Assembly: GCA_024233625.1 (NCBI GenBank)
Contig: JACKPJ010000015.1
Span: 1-27,934 of the forward strand
From: Deltaproteobacteria bacterium
GTDB lineage: Bacteria; UBA10199; DSSB01
Direction: 5' to 3'
DNA length: 27,934 nt
This document shows, piece by piece, positions 13,986 through 22,298 of this stretch; position 1 is the stretch's first letter; the number at the start of each line of letters is the position of its first letter. Under the pieces are notes generated by a model. The model worked only from the letters and a program-made list of their open reading frames with translations. It did no database searches and was not told where the DNA came from. Made by a program: the position numbers and the translations under genes.

Positions 13986-16274
13986 TTGCAGCGAGAAAAC
14001 TTAAAACGCTTGCGTATTCAATTAGAAGGTCGCGTGCAGGGAGTGGGTTTACGTCCCTATGTTTTTCGTTTGGCACAAGACTTGCGATTGGGAGGCTGGG
14101 TCGCCAACTCTTCAGCAGGTGTCTCGATTGAGATTGAGGGAAGTGCGAATGCTATCGCAAATTTTTTAAAACGTTTTCCTCAAGAAAAACCGACTCATGC
14201 TCTATTTCAGCACATGTATGTGCAGGATATAGAAATACAAGGAGAGGCTCACTTTGAAATTCTCCCGAGTTTTTTAGAAAAAAAATCCACTGCCTTGCTT
14301 CCTGATTTGGCAACTTGTTCGAAATGTCTTGAAGATATTTTCGATCCCAAAAATCGTCGCTACCAATATCCCTTTACAAATTGTACAAAGTGTGGCCCGC
14401 GCTTTAGTATCATTGAAGAAGCTCCCTATGATCGATCTCGAACCAGCATGAGAAATTTTGCCATGTGTGAGGCTTGCCAAGAAGAGTATGATGATCCTCA
14501 AGATCGGCGTTTTCATGCTCAACCCAATGCCTGTGCGGAGTGTGGACCTCAATTACGGTTATGGGATAAAAAGGGGGCTGTGCTCTCAGAAAATCATCGT
14601 GCATTATTGCAGTCAGCTGAAGCGATTCGTGAAGGCAAGATCGTTGCGGTGAAGGGCTTGGGTGGTTTTCATTTCATTGTGAGCGCTTATCATGGTGAGG
14701 CAGTGGCGTCTTTACGGGCTCGGAAACATCGAAAAGAAAAGGCCTTTGCAGTGATGTTTTCTTCTCTGCAATCGCTTAAAGCCGAAGCCGAAGTTTCAAG
14801 TCTTGAAGAAACCCTACTTCTTTCCGCGGCAGCTCCCATTGTTTTGCTCAAGAGAAAAAAAATAAGTCAAATAAGTCCACAAGTGGCTCCTCAAAATCCT
14901 TTACTAGGAGCCATGCTAGCCTATACGCCTTTACATCATCTCTTGATACGCGAGTTGGGTTTTCCGCTCGTTGTTACGAGCGCAAACTTATCGGGAGAAA
15001 GCATTTGTTACGACGAAAAAAATGCCTTAGAACGTTTTCAAGGGATAGCAGATTTGTTTCTTGTGCATGATCGACCGATTATTCGTCATGTTGATGATTC
15101 GGTCCTTCGAGTGATTGGGGGAAGAGAAATGATGCTTCGGCAAGCTCGTGGCTATGCTCCGCTCACTTTTGAGATAGAGGAGTCTTGTGAATCCGTTTTA
15201 GCTTTGGGAGGACAAATGAAAAATTCTGTTGCTTTCAGCTACGATAAAAAAATTTTATTGAGTCAATATATTGGTGAGTTACAAACTGCTGAAGCGAGAA
15301 AAATGCATCGCAGGGTTTTGCAGGACTATGCAAATTTGTATCAAGGCAAAACCAAGTATATTGCTACTGATATGCACCCAGATTATTTTTCAACTCAAGA
15401 AGCTAAACAATGGGAGAGCCCTCAAGTGCAAGTTCAACATCATCATGCTCATCTTGCCTCTTGCATGCTTGAACATGGCTTAAGAAAAAAAGTTTTGGGA
15501 GTGCTTTGGGATGGAACAGGACTGGGTGAGAATCACGAATTATGGGGAGGTGAGTTTTTTCTCGCCACCCGAGCAGACTATGAAAGAGTAGGGCATCTCA
15601 TGATTTTTCCTTTATTAGGAGGAGAGCAAGCCATATATGAAATACGTCGTATAGCGATCTCATTGCTTTACCAATTATTTAACAAAGACTTATTTAGCAA
15701 GGATGAAATGCAATTCTTGTTTGAAGGGATGAGTCAAACGAAGAAAAGTATTTTTACTAAGATGTTGGAGGAAAGAAAACATAGTCAGCTGACTTCGAGC
15801 ATGGGACGCCTTTTTGATGGAGTGGCGAGTATTTTAGAGCTTCGTCAAAAGGTGAGTTTTGAAGCCCAGGCTGCGATGGAGTTAGAGTTTCTTGCGGATC
15901 AATCCCAGAGTGAGCAAAGTTATTGCTTTCCACTGTTTTGGCAAGACTCAAAATGGATAGCTGATTGGAAGCCTGTGTTGCTGGAAATCCTTCAGGATAA
16001 ACGGGATAAAATTGAGCTAAGTGAGATTGCTCGGAAATTCCATAATAGTTTAGCCGAACTCGTTTGTCAGCTCGCTTTGAAGCTTGGACAAAAGCAAGTA
16101 ATTTTGAGTGGGGGCTGTTTCCAGAATAAATTACTGACAGAGATTATTTTGCAACGCCTAAAAAAAAAAGGTTTTGAAGTTTTTTGGCATCATCGAGTTC
16201 CGCCTAATGATGGGGGGATTGCTTTAGGACAGGCCATTGTTGCTATTGATAAGATGCAAGAAGAAAGTAAATAA
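13986..16274 (+). CDS. hypF: Carbamoyltransferase HypF
   Basis: A full-length 762-residue enzyme that uses carbamoyl phosphate and ATP to make the carbamoyl group passed to HypE, the source of the cyanide ligands of the NiFe site. Domains in order: acylphosphatase (GRVQGVGLRPYVFRLA, residues 15-30), two zinc-finger-like pairs (Cys 111/114 with 133/136, and 161/164 with 183/186), a YrdC-like domain (GKIVAVKGLGGFHF onward), and a Kae1/TobZ-like domain with HHHAH near 484-488 and LWDGTGLGENHELWGGEF. The start is TTG 13986, 3 nt after the hypA stop, with GAGGAG upstream. The C-terminal SGGCFQNKLL motif and overall length are normal. Confidence 0.96.
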   Translation: MQRENLKRLRIQLEGRVQGVGLRPYVFRLAQDLRLGGWVANSSAGVSIEIEGSANAIANFLKRFPQEKPTHALFQHMYVQDIEIQGEAHFEILPSFLEKKSTALLPDLATCSKCLEDIFDPKNRRYQYPFTNCTKCGPRFSIIEEAPYDRSRTSMRNFAMCEACQEEYDDPQDRRFHAQPNACAECGPQLRLWDKKGAVLSENHRALLQSAEAIREGKIVAVKGLGGFHFIVSAYHGEAVASLRARKHRKEKAFAVMFSSLQSLKAEAEVSSLEETLLLSAAAPIVLLKRKKISQISPQVAPQNPLLGAMLAYTPLHHLLIRELGFPLVVTSANLSGESICYDEKNALERFQGIADLFLVHDRPIIRHVDDSVLRVIGGREMMLRQARGYAPLTFEIEESCESVLALGGQMKNSVAFSYDKKILLSQYIGELQTAEARKMHRRVLQDYANLYQGKTKYIATDMHPDYFSTQEAKQWESPQVQVQHHHAHLASCMLEHGLRKKVLGVLWDGTGLGENHELWGGEFFLATRADYERVGHLMIFPLLGGEQAIYEIRRIAISLLYQLFNKDLFSKDEMQFLFEGMSQTKKSIFTKMLEERKHSQLTSSMGRLFDGVASILELRQKVSFEAQAAMELEFLADQSQSEQSYCFPLFWQDSKWIADWKPVLLEILQDKRDKIELSEIARKFHNSLAELVCQLALKLGQKQVILSGGCFQNKLLTEIILQRLKKKGFEVFWHHRVPPNDGGIALGQAIVAIDKMQEESK

Positions 16275-16318
16275 AATAAGTTACTAAGGAAAAGTTTAAA
16301 GACTATAGAGGTAAAAAG

Positions 16319-16552
16319 ATGTGCTTAGCTATCCCAGGTCAAGTGGTTTCATTTCTTTCTGAAAAAAGTCTCATGCGAATAGCTAAAGTAAAATTTGGAG
16401 GAATTTTTAAAGAAATTAATTTATCTTATGTTCCAGAAGCCGGGGTCGGTGATTATGTCTTAGTACATGTCGGTTTTGCGATTAGTCGAATTGATGAACA
16501 AGAAGCAAAGCGGATTTTTGAATTTTTAAAAGAGATTGAAGAGTTAGAATAA
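16319..16552 (+). CDS. hypC: Hydrogenase assembly chaperone HypC/HybG
   Basis: A 77-residue chaperone beginning MCLAIPG, the family signature; Cys2 binds the Fe(CN)2CO unit with HypD and carries it to the large subunit. The YVPEAGVGDYVLVHVGFAISRID stretch is typical of the family. Start ATG 16319 has AGAGG upstream; the 44-nt gap from hypF is the widest inside the operon. Confidence 0.97.
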   Translation: MCLAIPGQVVSFLSEKSLMRIAKVKFGGIFKEINLSYVPEAGVGDYVLVHVGFAISRIDEQEAKRIFEFLKEIEELE

Positions 16553-16567
16553 ATCAAAGGAGCCTAA

Positions 16568-17662
16568 GTGAAGTACCTTGAGGAATACCGAGATGAAAAG
16601 GCCGTTCAGGTTTTACTAAAAAAAATCCATGAAGTGACGCGGCAACCTTGGACCTTGATGGAAGTCTGTGGCGGACAAACTCATGCAATTATCAAATACG
16701 GTCTTGACGGGTTACTTCCGAAAGAAATTTCCCTCATCCACGGACCGGGCTGTCCAGTTTGTGTGACTCCCTTAGAAATGATTGACCGAGCTATTGCGAT
16801 TGCTTCGCAAAAAGAGGTTATTTTTTGTTCCTTTGGTGACATGTTGCGGGTTCCGGGAAGTCAGGAAGACCTGATGTCAGTTCGTGCAAAGGGAGCGGAT
16901 ATTCGCATACTTTACTCTCCAATGGATGCCCTCAAAATTGCTCAGCAAAATCCAGATAAACAAGTTGTGTTTTTTGCAATTGGTTTTGAGACGACAGCGC
17001 CTGCTAACGCTATGGCAGTTTTTCAAGCACAACAATTAAAATTAAAAAATTTTTCTCTTTTACTTTCTCATGTTTTGGTGCCGCCTGCGATGGAGAAAAT
17101 TTTAACTTCTCCTGAGCAGAAAGTTCAGGCTTTTTTGGCGGCTGGGCATGTATGTAGTATCATGGGATGTCGTCAGTACATTCCAATCGTTAAAAAGTAC
17201 CGTGTGCCTATTGTGGTGACGGGTTTTGAACCTTTAGATATTTTACAAGGCGTTTTACTATGCGTGCAGCAATTGGAGGAAGGTCGTTGTGAACTCGAAA
17301 ATGCTTATAGCCGTTCAGTCAAATATGAAGGAAACCTGCTGGCTCAAGAAATGATAGAAAATGTTTTTCGAGTTGTTTCTAAAACTTGGCGTGGTATTGG
17401 GGAAATTCCACAAAGTGGATTAGCATTAAAAGAGGAATATGAAAGTTTTGATGCAGAAAAGCGTTTTTCTTTAGAAAATATTTCAAGTGATGAAAGTTCC
17501 CTCTGTATAAGTGGGTTGATTCTTCAAGGGCTTAAAAAGCCGCAGGAGTGCCCAGCTTTTGGCCTAGAGTGTACACCTGAGCAAGCCTTAGGTGCGACGA
17601 TGGTTTCCTCAGAAGGTGCTTGTGCAGCTTATTATCGTTATCGTCAATTCACGGAGAGGTGA
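16568..17662 (+). CDS. hypD: Hydrogenase formation protein HypD
   Basis: A 364-residue [4Fe-4S] protein that assembles Fe(CN)2CO together with HypC and HypE. Family motifs: MEVCGGQTHAIIKYG (Cys34), HGPGCPVCVTP (Cys62, Cys65), FAIGFETTAPANA (138-148), VTGFEPLDIL, and the C-terminal cluster-binding region ending CPAFGLECTPEQALGATMVSSEGACAAYYRY. Length is normal. The start is GTG 16568 with AAAGGAG at good spacing, 15 nt after hypC. The 3' end is followed after a 4-nt gap by hypE. Confidence 0.97.
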   Translation: MKYLEEYRDEKAVQVLLKKIHEVTRQPWTLMEVCGGQTHAIIKYGLDGLLPKEISLIHGPGCPVCVTPLEMIDRAIAIASQKEVIFCSFGDMLRVPGSQEDLMSVRAKGADIRILYSPMDALKIAQQNPDKQVVFFAIGFETTAPANAMAVFQAQQLKLKNFSLLLSHVLVPPAMEKILTSPEQKVQAFLAAGHVCSIMGCRQYIPIVKKYRVPIVVTGFEPLDILQGVLLCVQQLEEGRCELENAYSRSVKYEGNLLAQEMIENVFRVVSKTWRGIGEIPQSGLALKEEYESFDAEKRFSLENISSDESSLCISGLILQGLKKPQECPAFGLECTPEQALGATMVSSEGACAAYYRYRQFTER

Positions 17663-17666
17663 TTTT

Positions 17667-18704
17667 GTGAATCCTATTTGTCCTATTCCTATTCAAAAAT
17701 ACCCTCATATTTTATTGTCTCATGGAGGTGGTGGCAAAATGATGTCACAACTGATTCAAGAGATGTTTATCTCGGCCTTTGACAATCCTCTGTTAAAACA
17801 GGGCCATGATTCGGCATTAATTGATTTACCTCAAAATAGGATTGCATTGACTACTGATTCTTATGTGATCAATCCGCTTTTTTTTCCAGGAGGTGATATT
17901 GCTTCTTTAGCCATTTATGGAACAGTGAACGATTTAGCAATGGCTGGAGCGCGCCCTTTGTATCTCAGTGTGGGCTTTATCCTCGAAGAAGGTCTCTGCA
18001 TGGAAACTCTGTGGAACTTAATACTTTCCATGCGTGAAGCTGCAGAGCGTTGTCAGGTGAAGATTGTCACCGGTGATACCAAGGTGGTCAATCGGGGGAA
18101 AGGAGATGGTATCTACATCAATACTTCTGGAGTTGGTCTTTTAGAAACTAAGCATTCGATATGTCCGCAATCGATTCAAGAAGGGGATGTAATTTTGCTT
18201 TCAGGTGATTTGGGTCGGCATGGAGTAGCGGTGATGGCATTTCGGGAAGGTCTCGAATTTGAGACAAAACTACAGAGCGACTTAGCTCCTCTCCATGACT
18301 TGGTGAAATGTTTAATGGACTCAGGTGTTGTAATCCATTGTATGCGAGATCTGACACGCGGTGGTTTAGGAAGCGCCTTGATTGAACTTGCAGAGACTTC
18401 TAAATTTTTTTTTGAGATTGAAGAAAAATCTATTCCACTATGTGAAGATGTCGAAGCTGCTTGTGAAATTTTGGGGTTAGATCCTCTGTTCGTGGCAAAT
18501 GAAGGTCGTTTTGTTTTGTTTGTTTCTCCGCAAGACCAGGAAAAAGCACTCAATATTTTGCGATCCCACCCTCTGGGAGAAAATGCTGTTAAAATAGGTG
18601 AAGTAAAGTCTCAGTTGATTGCTCCAGTGATTTTAAAAAGCAAAATTGGTGTTGCACGTATTTTGGATTTTATCAGTGGAGAACAATTACCTCGAATTTG
18701 TTGA
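17667..18704 (+). CDS. hypE: Hydrogenase expression/formation protein HypE
   Basis: A 345-residue ATP-dependent dehydratase of the PurM/AIR-synthase-like superfamily that turns the carbamoyl group on its C-terminal Cys into a thiocyanate. It has LSHGGGGKMMSQLI near the N-terminus (nucleotide site), TGDTKVV, and ends in LPRIC, the conserved terminal Pro-Arg-Ile-Cys whose Cys carries the ligand. The frame is open upstream to 17592 but lies inside hypD there; GTG 17667 is chosen because GGAGAGG sits 7 nt before it and 4 nt follow the hypD stop. It is the last recognised hyp gene; no hypB occurs in the window. Confidence 0.96.
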   Translation: MNPICPIPIQKYPHILLSHGGGGKMMSQLIQEMFISAFDNPLLKQGHDSALIDLPQNRIALTTDSYVINPLFFPGGDIASLAIYGTVNDLAMAGARPLYLSVGFILEEGLCMETLWNLILSMREAAERCQVKIVTGDTKVVNRGKGDGIYINTSGVGLLETKHSICPQSIQEGDVILLSGDLGRHGVAVMAFREGLEFETKLQSDLAPLHDLVKCLMDSGVVIHCMRDLTRGGLGSALIELAETSKFFFEIEEKSIPLCEDVEAACEILGLDPLFVANEGRFVLFVSPQDQEKALNILRSHPLGENAVKIGEVKSQLIAPVILKSKIGVARILDFISGEQLPRIC

Positions 18705-18737
18705 TAAAAAAGTCTATAATACAAAAGGGAGTTTTTT

Positions 18738-19367
18738 ATGACTTTTAAAAATCGCCAAGAAGCCGCAGATCAATTGGTTCAACGTCTTCAAGCGTATCAA
18801 GACAAAAATCCCCTCGTGTTGGCAATCCCGCGTGGTGCCATTCATATGGCGAAGCGTTTAGCAGAGGGGTTACAAGGGGATCTCGATGTTGTTTTGGTGC
18901 ATAAATTGGGAGCTCCAGGGCAACCTGAACTAGCCATTGGTGCAGTGGATGAGACGGGTGAAGTTTATCTTCACCCTTATGCAAAGCTTATTGGAGTGGG
19001 TCAGAGTTATCTTGAACAAGAAATACAAAATCAAGTCTCTTTATTAAGGGTCCGACGTAAAAATTATACTCCATTGCGTCAGTCAATTAATCCCCAAGGG
19101 CGCATAGTTATTGTTGTGGACGATGGTATTGCGACAGGTGCGACGATGATTGCCGCTTTAAATGCACTCCGTAAAAAAAATCCCAAAAAAATAATTGTTG
19201 CGACTGCAGTAGCTCCTGCTTCGACAGTAGAAAAATTAGAAAACTTTGCCGATGAAGTCGTTTGTTTAGAGGCACCCGAAGATTTTCGGGCGGTGGGGCA
19301 ATTTTTTGAGGATTTTTCTCAAGTGAGTGATGAGGAGGTTATTCAGGCTCTTCGTTCCAGAAAATAG
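18738..19367 (+). CDS. Phosphoribosyltransferase-family protein
   Basis: A 209-residue type I PRTase-fold protein with the PRPP-binding loop VVDDGIATGATM (127-138) and the early AIPRGAIHMAKRLAEGL and VHKLGAPGQPELAIGAV segments typical of the subfamily found next to, or fused to, erythromycin-esterase domains (as in mycobacterial Rv2030c). The substrate base is unknown; no purine/pyrimidine-specific hood is recognised. It starts at ATG 18738 with AAAGGGAG upstream and follows hypE by 33 nt, so it may be the last gene of the hydrogenase operon. A TATAAT at 18715-18720 could give it its own promoter, but no matching -35 is seen. It ends 14 nt before the convergent P-type ATPase gene. Confidence 0.92.
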   Translation: MTFKNRQEAADQLVQRLQAYQDKNPLVLAIPRGAIHMAKRLAEGLQGDLDVVLVHKLGAPGQPELAIGAVDETGEVYLHPYAKLIGVGQSYLEQEIQNQVSLLRVRRKNYTPLRQSINPQGRIVIVVDDGIATGATMIAALNALRKKNPKKIIVATAVAPASTVEKLENFADEVVCLEAPEDFRAVGQFFEDFSQVSDEEVIQALRSRK

Positions 19368-19381
19368 TTTCTATAAATCAA

Positions 19382-22096
19382 TTAAGAATTTTTTAACGAA
19401 TAACGTTTGTGCCAAATCCATTTATGTAATTCCATTGCAACGACAATGATCAAAGCCAGTGAGATAAGCATCACCCACATTTCCAGTCTAATTGGATGCA
19501 TTTGAAGAATTTTTTGTCCAAAAGAAACATGCATTAATAAGATGTGGATCGATAATGCCGCGACAGCTCCTGAGAGTAGTAATGGACTTCGTAATGGAGA
19601 AATGACAAAAGCCGATTGTGTTTCCGATCGACAGTTTCCTAAATGAAAATTTTCAAATAAGACCATTAATAATAATAAGCCATTGCGTGCTTCGCTTTCG
19701 CTGAAACCATATTGCAGCAAAAAATAAAAAGTCCCTAATCCAAGTAAGCTCATGATTCCTGCACCTACCAACATGCGTTCAATCATCAGTCGGTTAAAAA
19801 TAGCTTCTTGGGGACTGCGAGGTTTGCGTTTTAAAACATTTCCTTCGCTGGGTTCGAAGGCCAAGGTGACATCTTGGATTCCACTTGTGACTAAGTTAAG
19901 CCAAAGCAATTGCACTGGAAGTAAGGGGAGGGGGAGCCCTAAGAGGATAGCGCAGGCAACCATGATGACTTCGGTTGCTCCAGTCGAGATAAGAAAATAA
20001 ATGACTTTGCGCACATTGTCATAGGCTACTCGGCCTTCTTCCACTCCAGCAACAATCGTATTAAAGTTATCATCGCTGATGACGATGTCTGAAGCATCAC
20101 GAGCGACATCGGTTCCGCCTTTTCCCATCGCAACACCAATATTGGCATCGCGTAATGCTGGAGCATCGTTGACGCCGTCACCTGTAACGGCGACAAAGTT
20201 GCCGATCTTTCGTGCCGCTTGTACAATGCGCTGTTTATCTACAGGAGTTACTCGAGCAAAGACTCGAATGTTTTTAACAGATTCTCTTAACTCGGCTTCG
20301 GATAGTTTTGAGAGTTGTTCTCCCGTAAGAACTTGACTCATGTCTTTAGCGAGATCTAATTGTTTAGCTATCGCAAGGGCTGTGATGGGGTGATCGCCCG
20401 TAATCATACTCGTAAAAATTCCGGCTTCTCGACAACACTGGATAGACTGGCGGACTCCATCGCGAAGTGGGTCCAGCATTCCTAAAAATCCTAAAAAATT
20501 TAAATTGTTCAGTTGTGGAGAACTTGGATTAAAAGCACACTTTTCTATTTTTGCACTTGCAATAGCTAGAATACGATAGCCTTGTTCTGCCATCTGTTGA
20601 ATGATTTGATGCAATTGTTCTTTTTGATTTTGTTTGAGTGAGCTCATTGCAATGATGCGTTCTGGTGCTCCTTTGACATAAATATGAATATCATTTTGAG
20701 TTTCATGAAAGGAAGCTGCAAATTGATTTTCGGATTCGAAAGGAATTTGATGAATTTGTGCTTGGTGTTCTAAGAGTTGTTCACGACTCAGTCCTGCCTT
20801 TTCTCCCAAGCTGAGTAGGGCGATATCGGTTGACTCTCCGTGCCATATCCATTGCTGATTACAACGATGCAAGCTGGCTTCATTACACAATACTGCGCTG
20901 TAGAGTAATTGAGTGAGTTCACTTTCTGTTTTTAGATTGACTTCTTGGTCTTTAAATAAAATTTCTCCTTTGGGTTCAAAACCTTGGCCAGAGACTTGAA
21001 AGGTCTTTCCATTGGCCAGTCGGACTTCTTTGACGGTTAAAGCGTTAACTGTGAGTGTTCCTGTCTTATCACTACCAATGTAAGTGCAACTTCCTAAGCC
21101 TTCAACCGCGGCGAGTTTTCGCACGATGACGCCTCGCTTTGCCATCCTTTTAGAAGCAATCGCAAGGGCTATGGTTATCGCAACAGGAAGGCCTTCTGGA
21201 ATGGCTGCAACGGCCAGTGCGACTCCGACTAAAAACATTTCGCTAATGGAAAAATGATGCAGGGCTCCCACGAGGCCGGTTAGTATCGAAGCGATGACAA
21301 TCCAAATGCCGATGGATCGAGAAAATTTTTCTAGGCGCAAAATAAGAGGAGCTTTACCTGCTTGCGAACTCAAAATGTCTAAAGCCATTTGACCAAGAAG
21401 AGTTTGAGAACCTGTGGCGACAACTATGCCTTTTGCACGACCTCGGGCGACGGTAGCTCCTGCATAGACCATGTTTTGTTGATCGGCCATGCTAGTTTCA
21501 TTCTCAGCCTTCCATTCAGCATCTTTGCTAGCGGCAAGCGATTCTCCCGTTAAGGCCGATTGATCGACTTCAAATCCTTGGCTGAAAAGTAATCGGACAT
21601 CGGCAGGAACTCGATTTCCAGACTCCAGCCAAATGATATCTCCTCTAACGATGTTTTCTGCATCAATTTCGCTAATTTCATCATTTCGTAAAATTGCGGC
21701 TTTGAGTTGGAGGAGTTTTTCCAGCGCGCGGTTGCTTTTTTCAGCTTTCCACTCTTGATAGCTTCCAATAGCGCTATTTAGAATTAAAACGAACGCAATA
21801 AAAGCGGCATCTGTCAATTCTTGAATGAAGAGGGAAACGATTGTTGCTGCCAATAAAATGTAGATTAAAGGACTCTTGAATTGCCTCAAAAAGATGAGAC
21901 TGAATTTAGGTGTTGCTTGGCGTGGAAGTTTATTTAATCCAAATTTTTTAAGCCGTGATTGTGCTTCTTTTTGTTCGAGGCCTTCAGGTCCAGATTGAAG
22001 TTGAGAAAAAATATCTTGAAGACTTGACTGGTACCAGGTGTTTTCAGTAGAGAAATTTTGTTCGGGTTCTATTGTCGAAGCTGGGTCATTGTTCAT
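19382..22096 (-). CDS. Cation-transporting P2-type ATPase (CtpF/Ca2+-ATPase-like)
   Basis: A 904-residue inner-membrane pump with about ten membrane helices and all catalytic elements: N-terminal cation-ATPase domain (residues 20-75), actuator TGES (183-186), PEGLP in helix 4 (300-304), phosphorylated Asp343 in SDKTGTLT, KGAPE (475-479), TGDGVNDAPAL (638-648), and a C-terminal four-helix domain. Helix 6 reads WLNLVTSGIQDVTLAFEP: where calcium pumps have NLVTDG, Ser738 replaces the metal-binding Asp, so calcium specificity is doubtful, and Mg2+, K+/Na+ or another cation is possible. It is transcribed alone toward the phosphoribosyltransferase gene. Mycobacterial CtpF, a DosR-controlled pump, is of the same general type. 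Confidence 0.93.
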   Translation of the reverse strand: MNNDPASTIEPEQNFSTENTWYQSSLQDIFSQLQSGPEGLEQKEAQSRLKKFGLNKLPRQATPKFSLIFLRQFKSPLIYILLAATIVSLFIQELTDAAFIAFVLILNSAIGSYQEWKAEKSNRALEKLLQLKAAILRNDEISEIDAENIVRGDIIWLESGNRVPADVRLLFSQGFEVDQSALTGESLAASKDAEWKAENETSMADQQNMVYAGATVARGRAKGIVVATGSQTLLGQMALDILSSQAGKAPLILRLEKFSRSIGIWIVIASILTGLVGALHHFSISEMFLVGVALAVAAIPEGLPVAITIALAIASKRMAKRGVIVRKLAAVEGLGSCTYIGSDKTGTLTVNALTVKEVRLANGKTFQVSGQGFEPKGEILFKDQEVNLKTESELTQLLYSAVLCNEASLHRCNQQWIWHGESTDIALLSLGEKAGLSREQLLEHQAQIHQIPFESENQFAASFHETQNDIHIYVKGAPERIIAMSSLKQNQKEQLHQIIQQMAEQGYRILAIASAKIEKCAFNPSSPQLNNLNFLGFLGMLDPLRDGVRQSIQCCREAGIFTSMITGDHPITALAIAKQLDLAKDMSQVLTGEQLSKLSEAELRESVKNIRVFARVTPVDKQRIVQAARKIGNFVAVTGDGVNDAPALRDANIGVAMGKGGTDVARDASDIVISDDNFNTIVAGVEEGRVAYDNVRKVIYFLISTGATEVIMVACAILLGLPLPLLPVQLLWLNLVTSGIQDVTLAFEPSEGNVLKRKPRSPQEAIFNRLMIERMLVGAGIMSLLGLGTFYFLLQYGFSESEARNGLLLLMVLFENFHLGNCRSETQSAFVISPLRSPLLLSGAVAALSIHILLMHVSFGQKILQMHPIRLEMWVMLISLALIIVVAMELHKWIWHKRYSLKNS

Positions 22097-22298
22097 TTTT
22101 TATGATCTCAAAAAAAGTTAGAAATTGATATTTATTATTTTATTAGTCAAACTATAAGATTTATTGGAATTTATGAGATAAGAGAATTTCAAAATAAAAT
22201 CTTTTATTACTAGTCGTATATATTGATTTTATTAAAAAGTGTTTATTTTTTTCTAGAAATATTCAGATGTTTAAGCTGTATTTTAAAGGAGTGGTGAA
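22097..22298. other. Divergent intergenic region, P-type ATPase / cysteine-rich lipoprotein
   Basis: About 200 nt, strongly AT-rich. GGAG at 22289-22292 is the ribosome-binding site of the lipoprotein gene. I see no clear promoter pair, operator or gene here. Confidence 0.5.

Noticed and set aside
17592..17666. Longer N-terminus for HypE
   Set aside because: The region is the end of hypD; GTG 17667 has a proper ribosome-binding site and gives the normal HypE length.
19358..19381. Hairpin AGAAA-ATAG-TTTCT at the end of the phosphoribosyltransferase gene
   Set aside because: The stem is only 5 bp, AT-rich and mostly inside the coding sequence, with no clean T-run directly after it.
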